64,000 bases of DNA from Martelella mediterranea. GTDB lineage: Bacteria; Pseudomonadota; Alphaproteobacteria; Rhizobiales; Rhizobiaceae. The notes under the pieces were generated by a model. The model was given only the letters and a program-made list of their open reading frames with translations, was not told the origin of the DNA and did not search any database. Of this stretch, positions 30,340 to 37,468 are shown one piece after another. The position numbers and the translations under genes are program-made. Every line of letters starts with the position of its first letter. Position 1 is the first letter of the stretch. The stretch spans positions 124,001 through 188,000 of the forward strand of contig PVUG01000005.1 in the NCBI GenBank assembly GCA_003001975.1, in the 5' to 3' direction.

Positions 30340-30426
30340 TAGGATTTTTATCCTATTTTATGCCTTTTCAGGCTGTTTTGGGAGTGCTAGTGCTACAATG
30401 TAGCATTCGGAGAAAACGTGTAGCAC
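30340..30426. promoter_or_regulatory. Integrase upstream region with hairpin and TGTAGCAC-type repeats
   Basis: Between dusA and the integrase lies a hairpin TAGGAT-TTTT-ATCCTA (30340-30355). Four related short repeats follow: GTGCTA (30384), GTGCTACA (30390), TGTAGCAT (30399) and GTGTAGCAC (30418), the middle two forming an inverted pair. They look like arm-type sites for the integrase or an excisionase, or an operator for int. Confidence 0.4.
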
Positions 30427-30428
30427 CG

Positions 30429-31502
30429 ATGGGAACCATAACAGCTCGAAAACAGCGCAGAAATGGCAGAATGTCATATACGGCGCAAATTCGCATAAAA
30501 CGAAACGGCAAAACAGTCCACAGCGAGAGCCAGACCTTTGATCGTAAGAAGCTTGCCGTTGCATGGATGAACAAGCGCGAAGGCGATCTGTTCGAGCCCG
30601 GCGGGCTTGAGCGCGCGAAGCACGGAAATGTAACACTCGCGGACGTAATCGACCAGTACATCAGGGAAAATGCCGCCCCCATGGGAAGGACCAAGACACA
30701 GGTTCTTCGCACTCTGAAAAGTTTCGATATAGCCGATCTTTCCTGCGAAGAGATCACCAGCGCGCATATTGTCGAGCTCGCGCGTGAACTCTCTATCGAC
30801 AAGAAACCGCAAACCGTCGCGAACTATCTCTCTCACCTTTCTTCGGTCTTTGCTATCGCACGCCCCGCGTGGGGCTATCCGCTTGATAAACAGGCCATGC
30901 AGGACGGTGTGATCGTTGCCAAGCGGCTGGGGATGACCTCGAAAAGTCGACAGCGCGATCGACGGCCGACACTCGATGAGTTGGACGAGCTCTTGGCATT
31001 CTTTCGGCAACGCAGCGCTCAGGCACCACAATCCATGCCGATGGACGAAATCATTCTTTTCGCGCTTTTTTCGACCCGCAGACAGGATGAAATCTGCCGC
31101 ATTTCATGGGCGGACCTGGACGAGCAGAACAGTCGGGTTCTTGTGCGGGATATGAAGAATCCGGGGCAGAAGATAGGCAACGACAACTGGTGCGACCTGC
31201 CCGCGCCGGCTTTAGCTGTCATCAAGCGCGCCCCGCAAAAAGCTGAACGGATATTTCCCTACTCGCCGGAATCCATCAGCGCCAATTTCACAAGGGCCTG
31301 CCGGCTGCTCGGCCTCGAAGACCTGCACTTTCATGATCTGCGTCACGAAGGCATTAGCCGGCTTTTCGAGATCGGCTATAACATCCCACATGCTGCGGCA
31401 GTCTCCGGCCACCGCTCATGGGTTTCCCTGAAGCGATATTCCCATATCCGACAGCGGGGAGACAAATACGAGAACTGGGAATGGATGCCTGCAAATGAGT
31501 GA
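30429..31502 (+). CDS. int: Phage tyrosine recombinase/integrase
   Basis: A 357-residue site-specific recombinase that inserts and excises the prophage at dusA. The N-terminal DNA-binding part (MGTITARKQRRNG, TAQIRIKRNGKTVHSESQTF) is typical of integrases found next to dusA. Catalytic residues can be placed as Arg in FSTRRQDEIC, His-x-x-Arg in HFHDLRHEGISRL, His in SGHRSW and the nucleophile Tyr in SLKRYSHI. The ATG at 30429 is preferred over an in-frame ATG at 30360 because the family starts at MGTITARK and the upstream stretch consists of repeats; no strong Shine-Dalgarno is seen for either. Confidence 0.93.
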   Translation: MGTITARKQRRNGRMSYTAQIRIKRNGKTVHSESQTFDRKKLAVAWMNKREGDLFEPGGLERAKHGNVTLADVIDQYIRENAAPMGRTKTQVLRTLKSFDIADLSCEEITSAHIVELARELSIDKKPQTVANYLSHLSSVFAIARPAWGYPLDKQAMQDGVIVAKRLGMTSKSRQRDRRPTLDELDELLAFFRQRSAQAPQSMPMDEIILFALFSTRRQDEICRISWADLDEQNSRVLVRDMKNPGQKIGNDNWCDLPAPALAVIKRAPQKAERIFPYSPESISANFTRACRLLGLEDLHFHDLRHEGISRLFEIGYNIPHAAAVSGHRSWVSLKRYSHIRQRGDKYENWEWMPANE

Positions 31503-31821
31503 GCTAAAGAGGCTGGCGTGAAATCGTGAAGCCTGACCATTGGTCTCGTTGTACTCATTTACTCAAGATACCAATTGCCCTAGTATTTTTCTTGCTCAAT
31601 TGGATCCGGAGCTGCCGCGCGGCGCCGGAACGGCCGCGGGGCAGGACAAAGAGACCGTTCGAAAACTATAATCGAAAGGCCGACATCTACCCGGACACGC
31701 TTGGCGTTTGCACACAGACCACGCCCATAAGCGTGAAGATATGGTCCCTGGTTTGCAGACAGCCGCGTTAAGCGGTTTTTCCGCGGCATGGTGGCATGAT
31801 GCCATGAGCGAGGAGATGACC
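31503..31821. other. Gap between integrase and membrane protein genes
   Basis: No gene is convincing in these 319 bases. A consensus -10 box TATAAT at 31667-31672 could belong to a promoter for the following gene, but no good -35 was found. CCGC-GTTAA-GCGG followed by TTTTT near 31763-31781 forms a small terminator-like hairpin. Confidence 0.35.
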
Positions 31822-32328
31822 GTGACGAGAGAAACACAAGGCGCACATAGCGCTCCGTCGTGGAAAGTCGTTCTCGGGAAGGCGTTGTGGACCGGGGTGA
31901 TCGCGCCACCGCTGGTCCCGATCATCTATGCTATCGGAATTGGTATTGTTTTCCTCGTCAGCCGGGGCTTCCGGGATGTGACTTGGCCACCGGAACACCC
32001 GCTTACCCTATACTTGGTGTTCTTCGTGATTCCGGCCGGATCCTATCTGATCGGGTTCCTGCCGGCGCTGGCGACCGGGGCAATCCTGGGGTGGTGCCTG
32101 CCGCGGATCGCAGCCCTGTGGCAACGCGTGGGTGTCGCGCTTCTGACTGGGGCTGTATCCACGATTCCGGTGTCCCTTATGTGGAACAATCCTCCACCGA
32201 TGCGGTCTCCGATCCTTGAATTCGGGGCAATCGGAGCAGTCTCGGCTCTGTTGACCCTGCCTATACTGCATCGCCGGAGAAAGACCGATAAGTGTTCACC
32301 TCACCGGTCTGAACGTCTGAACGTCTGA
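31822..32328 (+). CDS. Predicted multi-span membrane protein of unknown function
   Basis: A 168-residue protein with four hydrophobic segments (about residues 15-42, 58-85, 90-112 and 122-145) and a basic C-terminus. No family is recognised. The frame is open upstream with ATGs at 31804 and 31816, but the GTG at 31822 is the only start with a well-placed Shine-Dalgarno (GAGGAG, six bases before), so it is chosen with caution. It is encoded opposite to the late phage genes beside the integrase, a typical place for lysogenic-conversion genes. Confidence 0.55.
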   Translation: MTRETQGAHSAPSWKVVLGKALWTGVIAPPLVPIIYAIGIGIVFLVSRGFRDVTWPPEHPLTLYLVFFVIPAGSYLIGFLPALATGAILGWCLPRIAALWQRVGVALLTGAVSTIPVSLMWNNPPPMRSPILEFGAIGAVSALLTLPILHRRRKTDKCSPHRSERLNV

Positions 32329-32445
32329 ACATATACTGTGATGGCGCTTATGGCATCCGATGAATGGCCTTGGAGGTAATCAGAACCAATTTCTTTAAAT
32401 TACATTGCACTTAATGAGCGTGGATGCAAAATATGCATCTTCACA

Positions 32446-32461
32446 GCGGTCAGGGGACCGC
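32446..32461 (+). terminator. Hairpin followed by T-run in the lipoprotein leader
   Basis: GCGGTC-AGGG-GACCGC is a perfect 6-bp stem, followed after eight bases by TTTTTT and then the GGGGGA ribosome binding site of the lipoprotein gene. It may be a terminator for the preceding gene or a leader control element. Confidence 0.45.
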
Positions 32462-32484
32462 ATACATATTTTTTGGGGGAAGTC

Positions 32485-32826
32485 ATGAAATCGATTTTTC
32501 TGGCGGTATGCGTTGCCGCTGTTGCACTCTCTGGATGCGCCCGTCGCCCGGACGCCATCACTGCTACCACTATACCTATGCAGGCCTATACAGGAGATAG
32601 CTGCTCATCTTTGAGGCAACAACTTGCTAATGAGAAGAGCAACCTATCGGCGCTTTCAAAACAACAAAATGATGCCGCAAACGGCGACGCTTTTGGCGTG
32701 TTCTTGGTTGGCGTGCCACTTAGCAGCCTTAGTGGCGGCGACAAAGAAGGTGACATAGCAAATGCCAAAGGCAAAATAAATGCTATGGAAGCGGCCATGC
32801 ATAAGAAGGGATGCAAGGGCGCCTAA
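32485..32826 (+). CDS. Small lipoprotein of unknown function
   Basis: A 113-residue protein with a lipoprotein signal peptide: a hydrophobic helix and lipobox ALSGC, with lipidated Cys18. The mature part has paired cysteines (DSCSSLRQQL near residue 43 and the C-terminal KKGCKGA) and a Gly/Ser-rich loop (GVPLSSLSGGDKEGDIANAK), then a probable helix. Similar lipoproteins are widespread in alphaproteobacteria without known function. ATG 32485 follows GGGGGAAGTC. The position suggests a lysogenic-conversion gene acting on the host envelope. Confidence 0.75.
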   Translation: MKSIFLAVCVAAVALSGCARRPDAITATTIPMQAYTGDSCSSLRQQLANEKSNLSALSKQQNDAANGDAFGVFLVGVPLSSLSGGDKEGDIANAKGKINAMEAAMHKKGCKGA

Positions 32827-32869
32827 CCAACAAAACACGCAACTTTCGGCGTGAAAAGATTCTGTTTCA

Positions 32870-32902
32870 CTGAAGGCATTACCCGCCCTTCAATGCCTTC
32901 AG
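32870..32902. repeat. Perfect 11-bp inverted repeat between convergent genes
   Basis: CTGAAGGCATT (32870-32880) and AATGCCTTCAG (32892-32902) are exact reverse complements around an 11-base loop. They overlap the last codons of the minus-strand lysis-region gene. No T-run follows in either direction, so it may be a 3'-end stabiliser or a factor-assisted terminator. Confidence 0.6.
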
Positions 32903-33202
32903 AACCTGCATCAGCCCATCTGAAAGCCAGACGCCAAACCCGGTCCCGGCCATGGCCGCGCCGAGGATATAGCCCCGGCCGATCTGCTTGATCTTCTGGT
33001 ATTCGGCGACGAACGCCTCGGTTTCTCCGAGGCGCTCTGACAGCGCCTTGTTCTGTTCGAGCAATCGTTCGTTCTGATACTCGACATGGTTCAGACGGTC
33101 GTGGATTTCCTCATGACCGCTGTGGTTTTCGTCCACCTTCCCGATCAGCGCATCGAGCTTGCCCTGAACCTCTCCCAGCTGACGCGCGATCTCGACCGTC
33201 AT
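32879..33202 (-). CDS. Lysis-region coiled-coil protein with C-terminal membrane segment
   Basis: A 107-residue protein: residues 1-72 form a coiled coil (LGEVQGKLDALIGKVDENH, LLEQNKALSERLGETE) and residues 76-98 a transmembrane helix (YILGAAMAGTGFGVWLSDGL). It directly follows the putative holin in the lysis cassette. It resembles small Rhizobiales prophage proteins of the DUF1515 type; a spanin-like or accessory holin role is possible but unproven. Confidence 0.65.
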   Translation of the reverse strand: MTVEIARQLGEVQGKLDALIGKVDENHSGHEEIHDRLNHVEYQNERLLEQNKALSERLGETEAFVAEYQKIKQIGRGYILGAAMAGTGFGVWLSDGLMQVLKALKGG

Positions 33203-33214
33203 ACCCTGCCCCGT

Positions 33215-33634
33215 CTATTTGATAACTGCGCGAAGCCCGGCGACGCCCGAGCCGATGTAGAACACCCATTTGACCATCGCGGCATAGGCGTCCTGCAATG
33301 CACCGGTCGGCAGGTCAAAGACCTGCTGATCCCCGAACACGCCCCTGAGATAGGGGATACTGTCGATGACAACAGCCATTTCCCAAATGATCAGCGGCCC
33401 GGCAACGGCGAACACCAGAACCCAGAACCACGGAAACGACAGCTTGGCCTTGTTGTAGTCCGCCATGATGCGGGTTTCCTCGACCACCTGCCGCAGATAT
33501 TCCGCCGTCAGTTCGGCCCGGATCTTCTCACGGTCGTTTTCACGTTCGGCCCGTTTGTCGATGAGCGCGATGGCGCGCTCGACAATGCCGCCTGCGCCAA
33601 GCTTGAGCAGCCATTTGATGAAGGTCGGGATCAT
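33215..33634 (-). CDS. Putative holin
   Basis: A 139-residue protein with an amphipathic N-terminus, a charged helical region (residues 20-65) and hydrophobic segments around 66-88 and 117-138. The pattern MIPTFIKWLLKLGAGGIVER plus a central WFWVLVFAVAGPLIIWEM resembles the three-transmembrane holin family used for gene transfer agent release. It overlaps the endolysin gene by 4 bp, which supports a pore-forming role in lysis. Confidence 0.65.
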   Translation of the reverse strand: MIPTFIKWLLKLGAGGIVERAIALIDKRAERENDREKIRAELTAEYLRQVVEETRIMADYNKAKLSFPWFWVLVFAVAGPLIIWEMAVVIDSIPYLRGVFGDQQVFDLPTGALQDAYAAMVKWVFYIGSGVAGLRAVIK

Positions 33635-34581
33635 ACCTCCACCTTATGGCCTGTCAGTGTGTTGATCCGGCGTGCGATCACATCGCGGTAACGCCAGGCA
33701 AACCAGCCAATGGCGATGATGACAACACCCGTGACGATCCAGCCGATCGGCAGGCCGGAAGCCCACGCAATGGCACCGGAGGCGGCGGCCGATGCACCGG
33801 ACTTCTGCGCGGCATCCTTCAGCGCCTTCATATCGCGGCGCAGCTGGGCGATGGTGGCCGGGCCGATGATGCCGTCATTGACCAGATGCGGGTGGGCCAT
33901 CTGGTAGGACAGAACAGCTTTGCGGGTGTTCTCACCGAACCAGCCGTCAATCGTGCCGGGATCGAAGCCGCGTTTCTTCAGCATTTCCTGCACATCGCGC
34001 ACCACCGGATCGCCCGTTTCCGGCGCTGTGTCGGTTGCCTGTCGCGGCACGCCCTCCGGTGCGCTCACAACGGTGTCGACGCCGGTATAGATACCCTTTT
34101 CGAACAGCAGCGCCTCTTCCTTGCGCCGGCGTACGAGACCGGGCAGGCGTTTGCCCTTCGAGGTGTTGTAGTGGCTGGCGAGATGGTCGGCCGCTGCCTT
34201 CAGCCTGCCGGCCCGCCAGAGCTTTCCGAAGGTCCATTTACTGACCACACGGCCGCCGAGATTGAAAGCGGCCGAGGACGCCGCATCCATCTGGTATTGC
34301 GTCCGATCGGCAGGCGAGTTGGCAACAACCTCCTTGCCATAGCCGTTGTCGATGACCGTGCGCAGGATCCGGTCGGATTGTTCGGCGGTGATTTTCGTCT
34401 TGCCGGGAATGAGTTTTGTAATGCCGAGTTTTGCGAATTCGCGTTTGCAATAGGCGGATTTCATGGTGAAGCCGGTCCCGATCGTCGGCGTGCCGGTCGG
34501 ATCGAGATAGGCCGTCAGCGGATTGCCTTCAATCAGGCGCACGAAAGCGCGCCCCCGGCTGGATACCGTGGTGATTTCCAT
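33631..34581 (-). CDS. Endolysin: GH24 lysozyme with peptidoglycan-binding domain and membrane tail
   Basis: A 316-residue cell-wall hydrolase that cleaves the MurNAc-GlcNAc bond at lysis. The N-terminal GH24 domain has the T4-lysozyme-type triad spacing E-x8-D-x5-T in LIEGNPLTAYLDPTGTPTIG. A peptidoglycan_binding_1 domain follows (about 190-250: VQEMLKKRGFDPGTIDGWFG). A C-terminal transmembrane helix (about 272-295, GWIVTGVVIIAIGWFAWRY) with a basic end is unusual for a soluble lysozyme and suggests membrane tethering. Confidence 0.9.
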   Translation of the reverse strand: MEITTVSSRGRAFVRLIEGNPLTAYLDPTGTPTIGTGFTMKSAYCKREFAKLGITKLIPGKTKITAEQSDRILRTVIDNGYGKEVVANSPADRTQYQMDAASSAAFNLGGRVVSKWTFGKLWRAGRLKAAADHLASHYNTSKGKRLPGLVRRRKEEALLFEKGIYTGVDTVVSAPEGVPRQATDTAPETGDPVVRDVQEMLKKRGFDPGTIDGWFGENTRKAVLSYQMAHPHLVNDGIIGPATIAQLRRDMKALKDAAQKSGASAAASGAIAWASGLPIGWIVTGVVIIAIGWFAWRYRDVIARRINTLTGHKVEV

Positions 34582-34624
34582 GTTTGATTGTCCTTGGATT
34601 GTCGCCGGTCAGCCCGGCATTTGA

Positions 34625-34960
34625 TCAAGCAAAGCGTTCCGCCGGCGTTTCCGGTTCCGGCGCAACTTCAAAAGCGGCCAATGCATCCGGCAACACCCTA
34701 CTATCGGCCATGCGGATATTGACATGATAGCCCCGGACCGGTGCCATGACGGGATATTCGAGACCGTTTTCACCGGTCTGGGTTTGCCCCGTCGGCGCAT
34801 AAACGATGCCATCGCAGGACGCGCCAACGGGTTTTACGATCAGCATGCCTGCCGGCAGGCCGGTATCGAGATAAGTCAGCGCGTCGACCGCATGGCCAAT
34901 GGCTTCGAATGTGGCCAGCGCCTCCGCGTGATCTGAGAATTTCAGGAAGGTATCATGCAT
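34625..34960 (-). CDS. Small protein after the tail fibre gene, unknown function
   Basis: A 111-residue protein with no recognised domain. The ATG at 34960 overlaps the end of the fibre gene by 8 bases and is preferred over an in-frame start 11 codons earlier. Placement immediately downstream of a receptor-binding fibre is typical of fibre-assembly chaperones, but no sequence motif confirms this. Confidence 0.55.
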   Translation of the reverse strand: MHDTFLKFSDHAEALATFEAIGHAVDALTYLDTGLPAGMLIVKPVGASCDGIVYAPTGQTQTGENGLEYPVMAPVRGYHVNIRMADSRVLPDALAAFEVAPEPETPAERFA

Positions 34961-36266
34961 AGGGCACCGCCTTTGCCTGCAAATCCGTATCACTCACTCG
35001 GAAAGGCCAGATCACAATCTGTTCGTACCAACCAGAAGCAAAGATAGACGATGCATTGCGACCGATGAAGACTGAAGACAAGTCGGCTATCTGGGGAACA
35101 TCCCCGCTTTTGACATTGCCATTGTCCGAAGATACCCCGGAAAAACCGAGGCTATCCCACGACGAAATCACTCCAAACTTCGAAAGCGGTTGGGTTATGT
35201 AAGCCAGAACATAGCCCGGCATCCCCGCTTTGATTTGCACGCCATTGCTGGCCAGCATAAACAAATAGTCTTCACTGCCTGGACCACCCAAAATGCAGCC
35301 CGAGCTACCAGCGCCGGTGCCATAAATACTCTCTCCCTGCAACGATACGCTCGCCGCCCCGCGCCTGAGCAATGCGGCAACGGGCCCGGCGAGTTTCGCC
35401 TTGTCGGCTGGCCGCGTGACGGCACTGCCGGATGTCGGGATGTAGGACGACGTATAATTGCCCTGCTCGAACTGAAGGCCACAAAACTCAATGCCGGAAG
35501 TGCCGTCTCCAACGCTTTCAGAGCTGTCATCGACATAGATTTCATATTCAAAGGATGTGGCATCAGAAACATCTGCCGAAACGGATAGACGATAACCGCC
35601 ACGCACAGGAACGATTTTTGTCACCACTCCAGCGCCGGCGTCCACCACTGTGCCAGCGACAAGATCAAAAGTCGCCTTGACGGCAGAACCTGCGCCTAAA
35701 AGACAAAGCACAACCCGATCAAGCCCGGATGCTTTCGCGAACAACGACATGGTATAGGCCCCTTTGGTCGTCGGCGCTTTCGCGTTGTATCGCACTTGAC
35801 GACCTCCCAAGGCGCTACCCGCATCAGGTATTGCTTTGATAGCTGGTAGCCCACCAATTGTCGTTCCAGGCTGCCGGGAAATTGTGCCAATAAACCCGGA
35901 CCCACCTCCGGTGTTCGCGTTCATGTCAACAGATCCTGGGTAAAGGTTCGTTGCCGGACCTTCCAGTAGGAGCTGCCGCCTTTTGTTCGTGTAGTCGAAG
36001 CGTGGGACATCTGCCGCTGCGGAAGAAACGATCCCGTCGGAGCCGATATAGGTCGCTGTGCCGGGCCTGCTAAAATCAATCAATTCTTCCGTGCTGGAAC
36101 TGCGATCAAGCGCGTAACGCCCGTCGTCAAAATCCATGACGGCAGCCGGTTCACGCAACTGACCCGTTGCCCTGTCCGTAGCCTGCCAGGCCGGAGACTG
36201 CCACCAGTCAGTACGCCCGGGCGTTCGCACCGCCGTCAGGCTCAATCCGATTGTCAGTGATGGCAT
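34953..36266 (-). CDS. Tail fibre/spike, candidate receptor-binding protein
   Basis: A 437-residue virion protein. Residues 85-330 contain the carbohydrate-binding spike signature seen in phage fibres: RQLLLEGPATNLYPGS near 95, several beta-sandwich-like stretches, and FEQGNYTSSYIPTSGSAVTR near 270. The C-terminal 150 residues look like a distinct lectin-like domain. It probably recognises a cell-surface glycan of the host. It lies at the end of the fibre cluster, where host-range genes usually are. Confidence 0.75.
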   Translation of the reverse strand: MPSLTIGLSLTAVRTPGRTDWWQSPAWQATDRATGQLREPAAVMDFDDGRYALDRSSSTEELIDFSRPGTATYIGSDGIVSSAAADVPRFDYTNKRRQLLLEGPATNLYPGSVDMNANTGGGSGFIGTISRQPGTTIGGLPAIKAIPDAGSALGGRQVRYNAKAPTTKGAYTMSLFAKASGLDRVVLCLLGAGSAVKATFDLVAGTVVDAGAGVVTKIVPVRGGYRLSVSADVSDATSFEYEIYVDDSSESVGDGTSGIEFCGLQFEQGNYTSSYIPTSGSAVTRPADKAKLAGPVAALLRRGAASVSLQGESIYGTGAGSSGCILGGPGSEDYLFMLASNGVQIKAGMPGYVLAYITQPLSKFGVISSWDSLGFSGVSSDNGNVKSGDVPQIADLSSVFIGRNASSIFASGWYEQIVIWPFRVSDTDLQAKAVPYA

Positions 36267-36271
36267 TCGCT

Positions 36272-36529
36272 TCAGTCCTCAGCCGTTTCCGTATCCGCCG
36301 GCTCAGTCGTCGCCTCATAGTCAGTTTTCCACTGCAGGAGCTCGGCAATGTTGGGCGGCTCGATATTCGTGACAAACCAGCCTGCAATAAAGGCATCGCC
36401 CTTCTGCTCGGCGGAATTCATGTAGCAGGTGTGGGCGGTCAGGAAATCCCGGTTGCGCTGCAATGTCGGGTGTTTCCATTCGATCAGGTCTGCAAGGCTG
36501 TCGTGGGTAAAGATGAACTTGCTCACCAT
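36272..36529 (-). CDS. Small fibre-cluster protein, unknown function
   Basis: An 85-residue protein between two fibre genes, six bases from each. It is rich in aromatic residues (FIFTHDSLADLIEWKHPTL) with an acidic tail (EPADTETAED). Similar small proteins next to phage fibres include XkdW-like proteins, but the match cannot be confirmed by eye. No membrane segment. Confidence 0.6.
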   Translation of the reverse strand: MVSKFIFTHDSLADLIEWKHPTLQRNRDFLTAHTCYMNSAEQKGDAFIAGWFVTNIEPPNIAELLQWKTDYEATTEPADTETAED

Positions 36530-36535
36530 TGGCTC

Positions 36536-37468
36536 CTATTGGTTTCTCATAAGACGGGCACGCTGATAAAAAATATTATCAATGGTGCGATGGCCGCGAA
36601 GGCCGACCAGTACGTAGTTGGTCGGAGCATCGACCACTTTAGTATCGCCCAGTTTTGCAACACCGAATTCGACGACATCGGAGTTGTAGACGCAGGTCGC
36701 ACCGGCAGCGGCACGGCTATTCGCATGCGCTGCCGCCCGGTCTTCAATGCGGTTGTTGATGGCGGTGTGGGCATCGCCGGCACCCCAATTGTTCCAGATC
36801 GAGCCCACCGAATTTCCGTTTGTCTCGAAACGGGCATCGCCGGCCCTGAGGTCCCCTTTCTTGACGGTCAGGCCCCCTTCCCGAACTGTCAGGTTCCCTT
36901 CCTCAACGGTGAGGTCCCCCTGACCGATGGTAAGGTTCCGGATGTCGACTGCACCTGTGGCAAGGTTCACCGTGAACGGCCGATAGTCGTTGTATCCGCC
37001 GTATGGATCCTCAAAGTCGGTGATCAGCAGCGTGATAACCCCATCACCCGACCAGAAGAATGCCCCGTAATCGCCGGCGACCATGCGCAGGACATTATAG
37101 CTTGTGCTGACCAGTTCCCCGGTCATCGTGTCGCCGCCTCTGGAAACCGCTCCGAGCTTGTCACGCGCCGCGGCGGGATCGGCCGCCGTCATCAGGTCAT
37201 TGGTAAAGTCCGTTCCGCCCGCCGATACAAACGCATGCCCTGCCGGGTCGATCTCGCCCAGCGGGGCATCGTTTACCCCGTCGAAGACATAGAGCTTCCA
37301 CGGCGTCGACGCCGTGCTCAGCCACATCGTTCCTGCTGTGGCATAGGCTGGGCGCGCGACACCGCTGTGCAGGGAGAGCGTTGCCTCCCGCCAGCTATTG
37401 ATATTGGACGCCAGCTGCGAACCGTTGGTGACGGTCGGGTCGATCGTCACGTTTTGATATTGCGTCAT
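36536..37468 (-). CDS. Tail fibre protein with heptapeptide repeats
   Basis: A 310-residue fibre-like protein. The N-terminus (TNGSQLASNINSWREATLSL) and the RGGDTMTGEL motif near residue 112 are typical of phage tail fibres. Residues 178-206 consist of four or five seven-residue units of pattern xLTVxxG, a beta-helical stem. The C-terminal third (GHRTIDNIFYQRARLM) is probably a tip domain. The start overlaps the stop of the J-like gene by 4 bp. Confidence 0.75.
   Translation of the reverse strand: MTQYQNVTIDPTVTNGSQLASNINSWREATLSLHSGVARPAYATAGTMWLSTASTPWKLYVFDGVNDAPLGEIDPAGHAFVSAGGTDFTNDLMTAADPAAARDKLGAVSRGGDTMTGELVSTSYNVLRMVAGDYGAFFWSGDGVITLLITDFEDPYGGYNDYRPFTVNLATGAVDIRNLTIGQGDLTVEEGNLTVREGGLTVKKGDLRAGDARFETNGNSVGSIWNNWGAGDAHTAINNRIEDRAAAHANSRAAAGATCVYNSDVVEFGVAKLGDTKVVDAPTNYVLVGLRGHRTIDNIFYQRARLMRNQ
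36850..36933. repeat. Four tandem 21-bp repeats in a fibre gene
   Basis: Four diverged 21-base units (36850, 36871, 36892, 36913), each starting GG(T/C)(C/T)CC on the plus strand, encode the xLTVxxG heptads of the fibre stem. Repeat number could vary by slippage. Confidence 0.75.
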
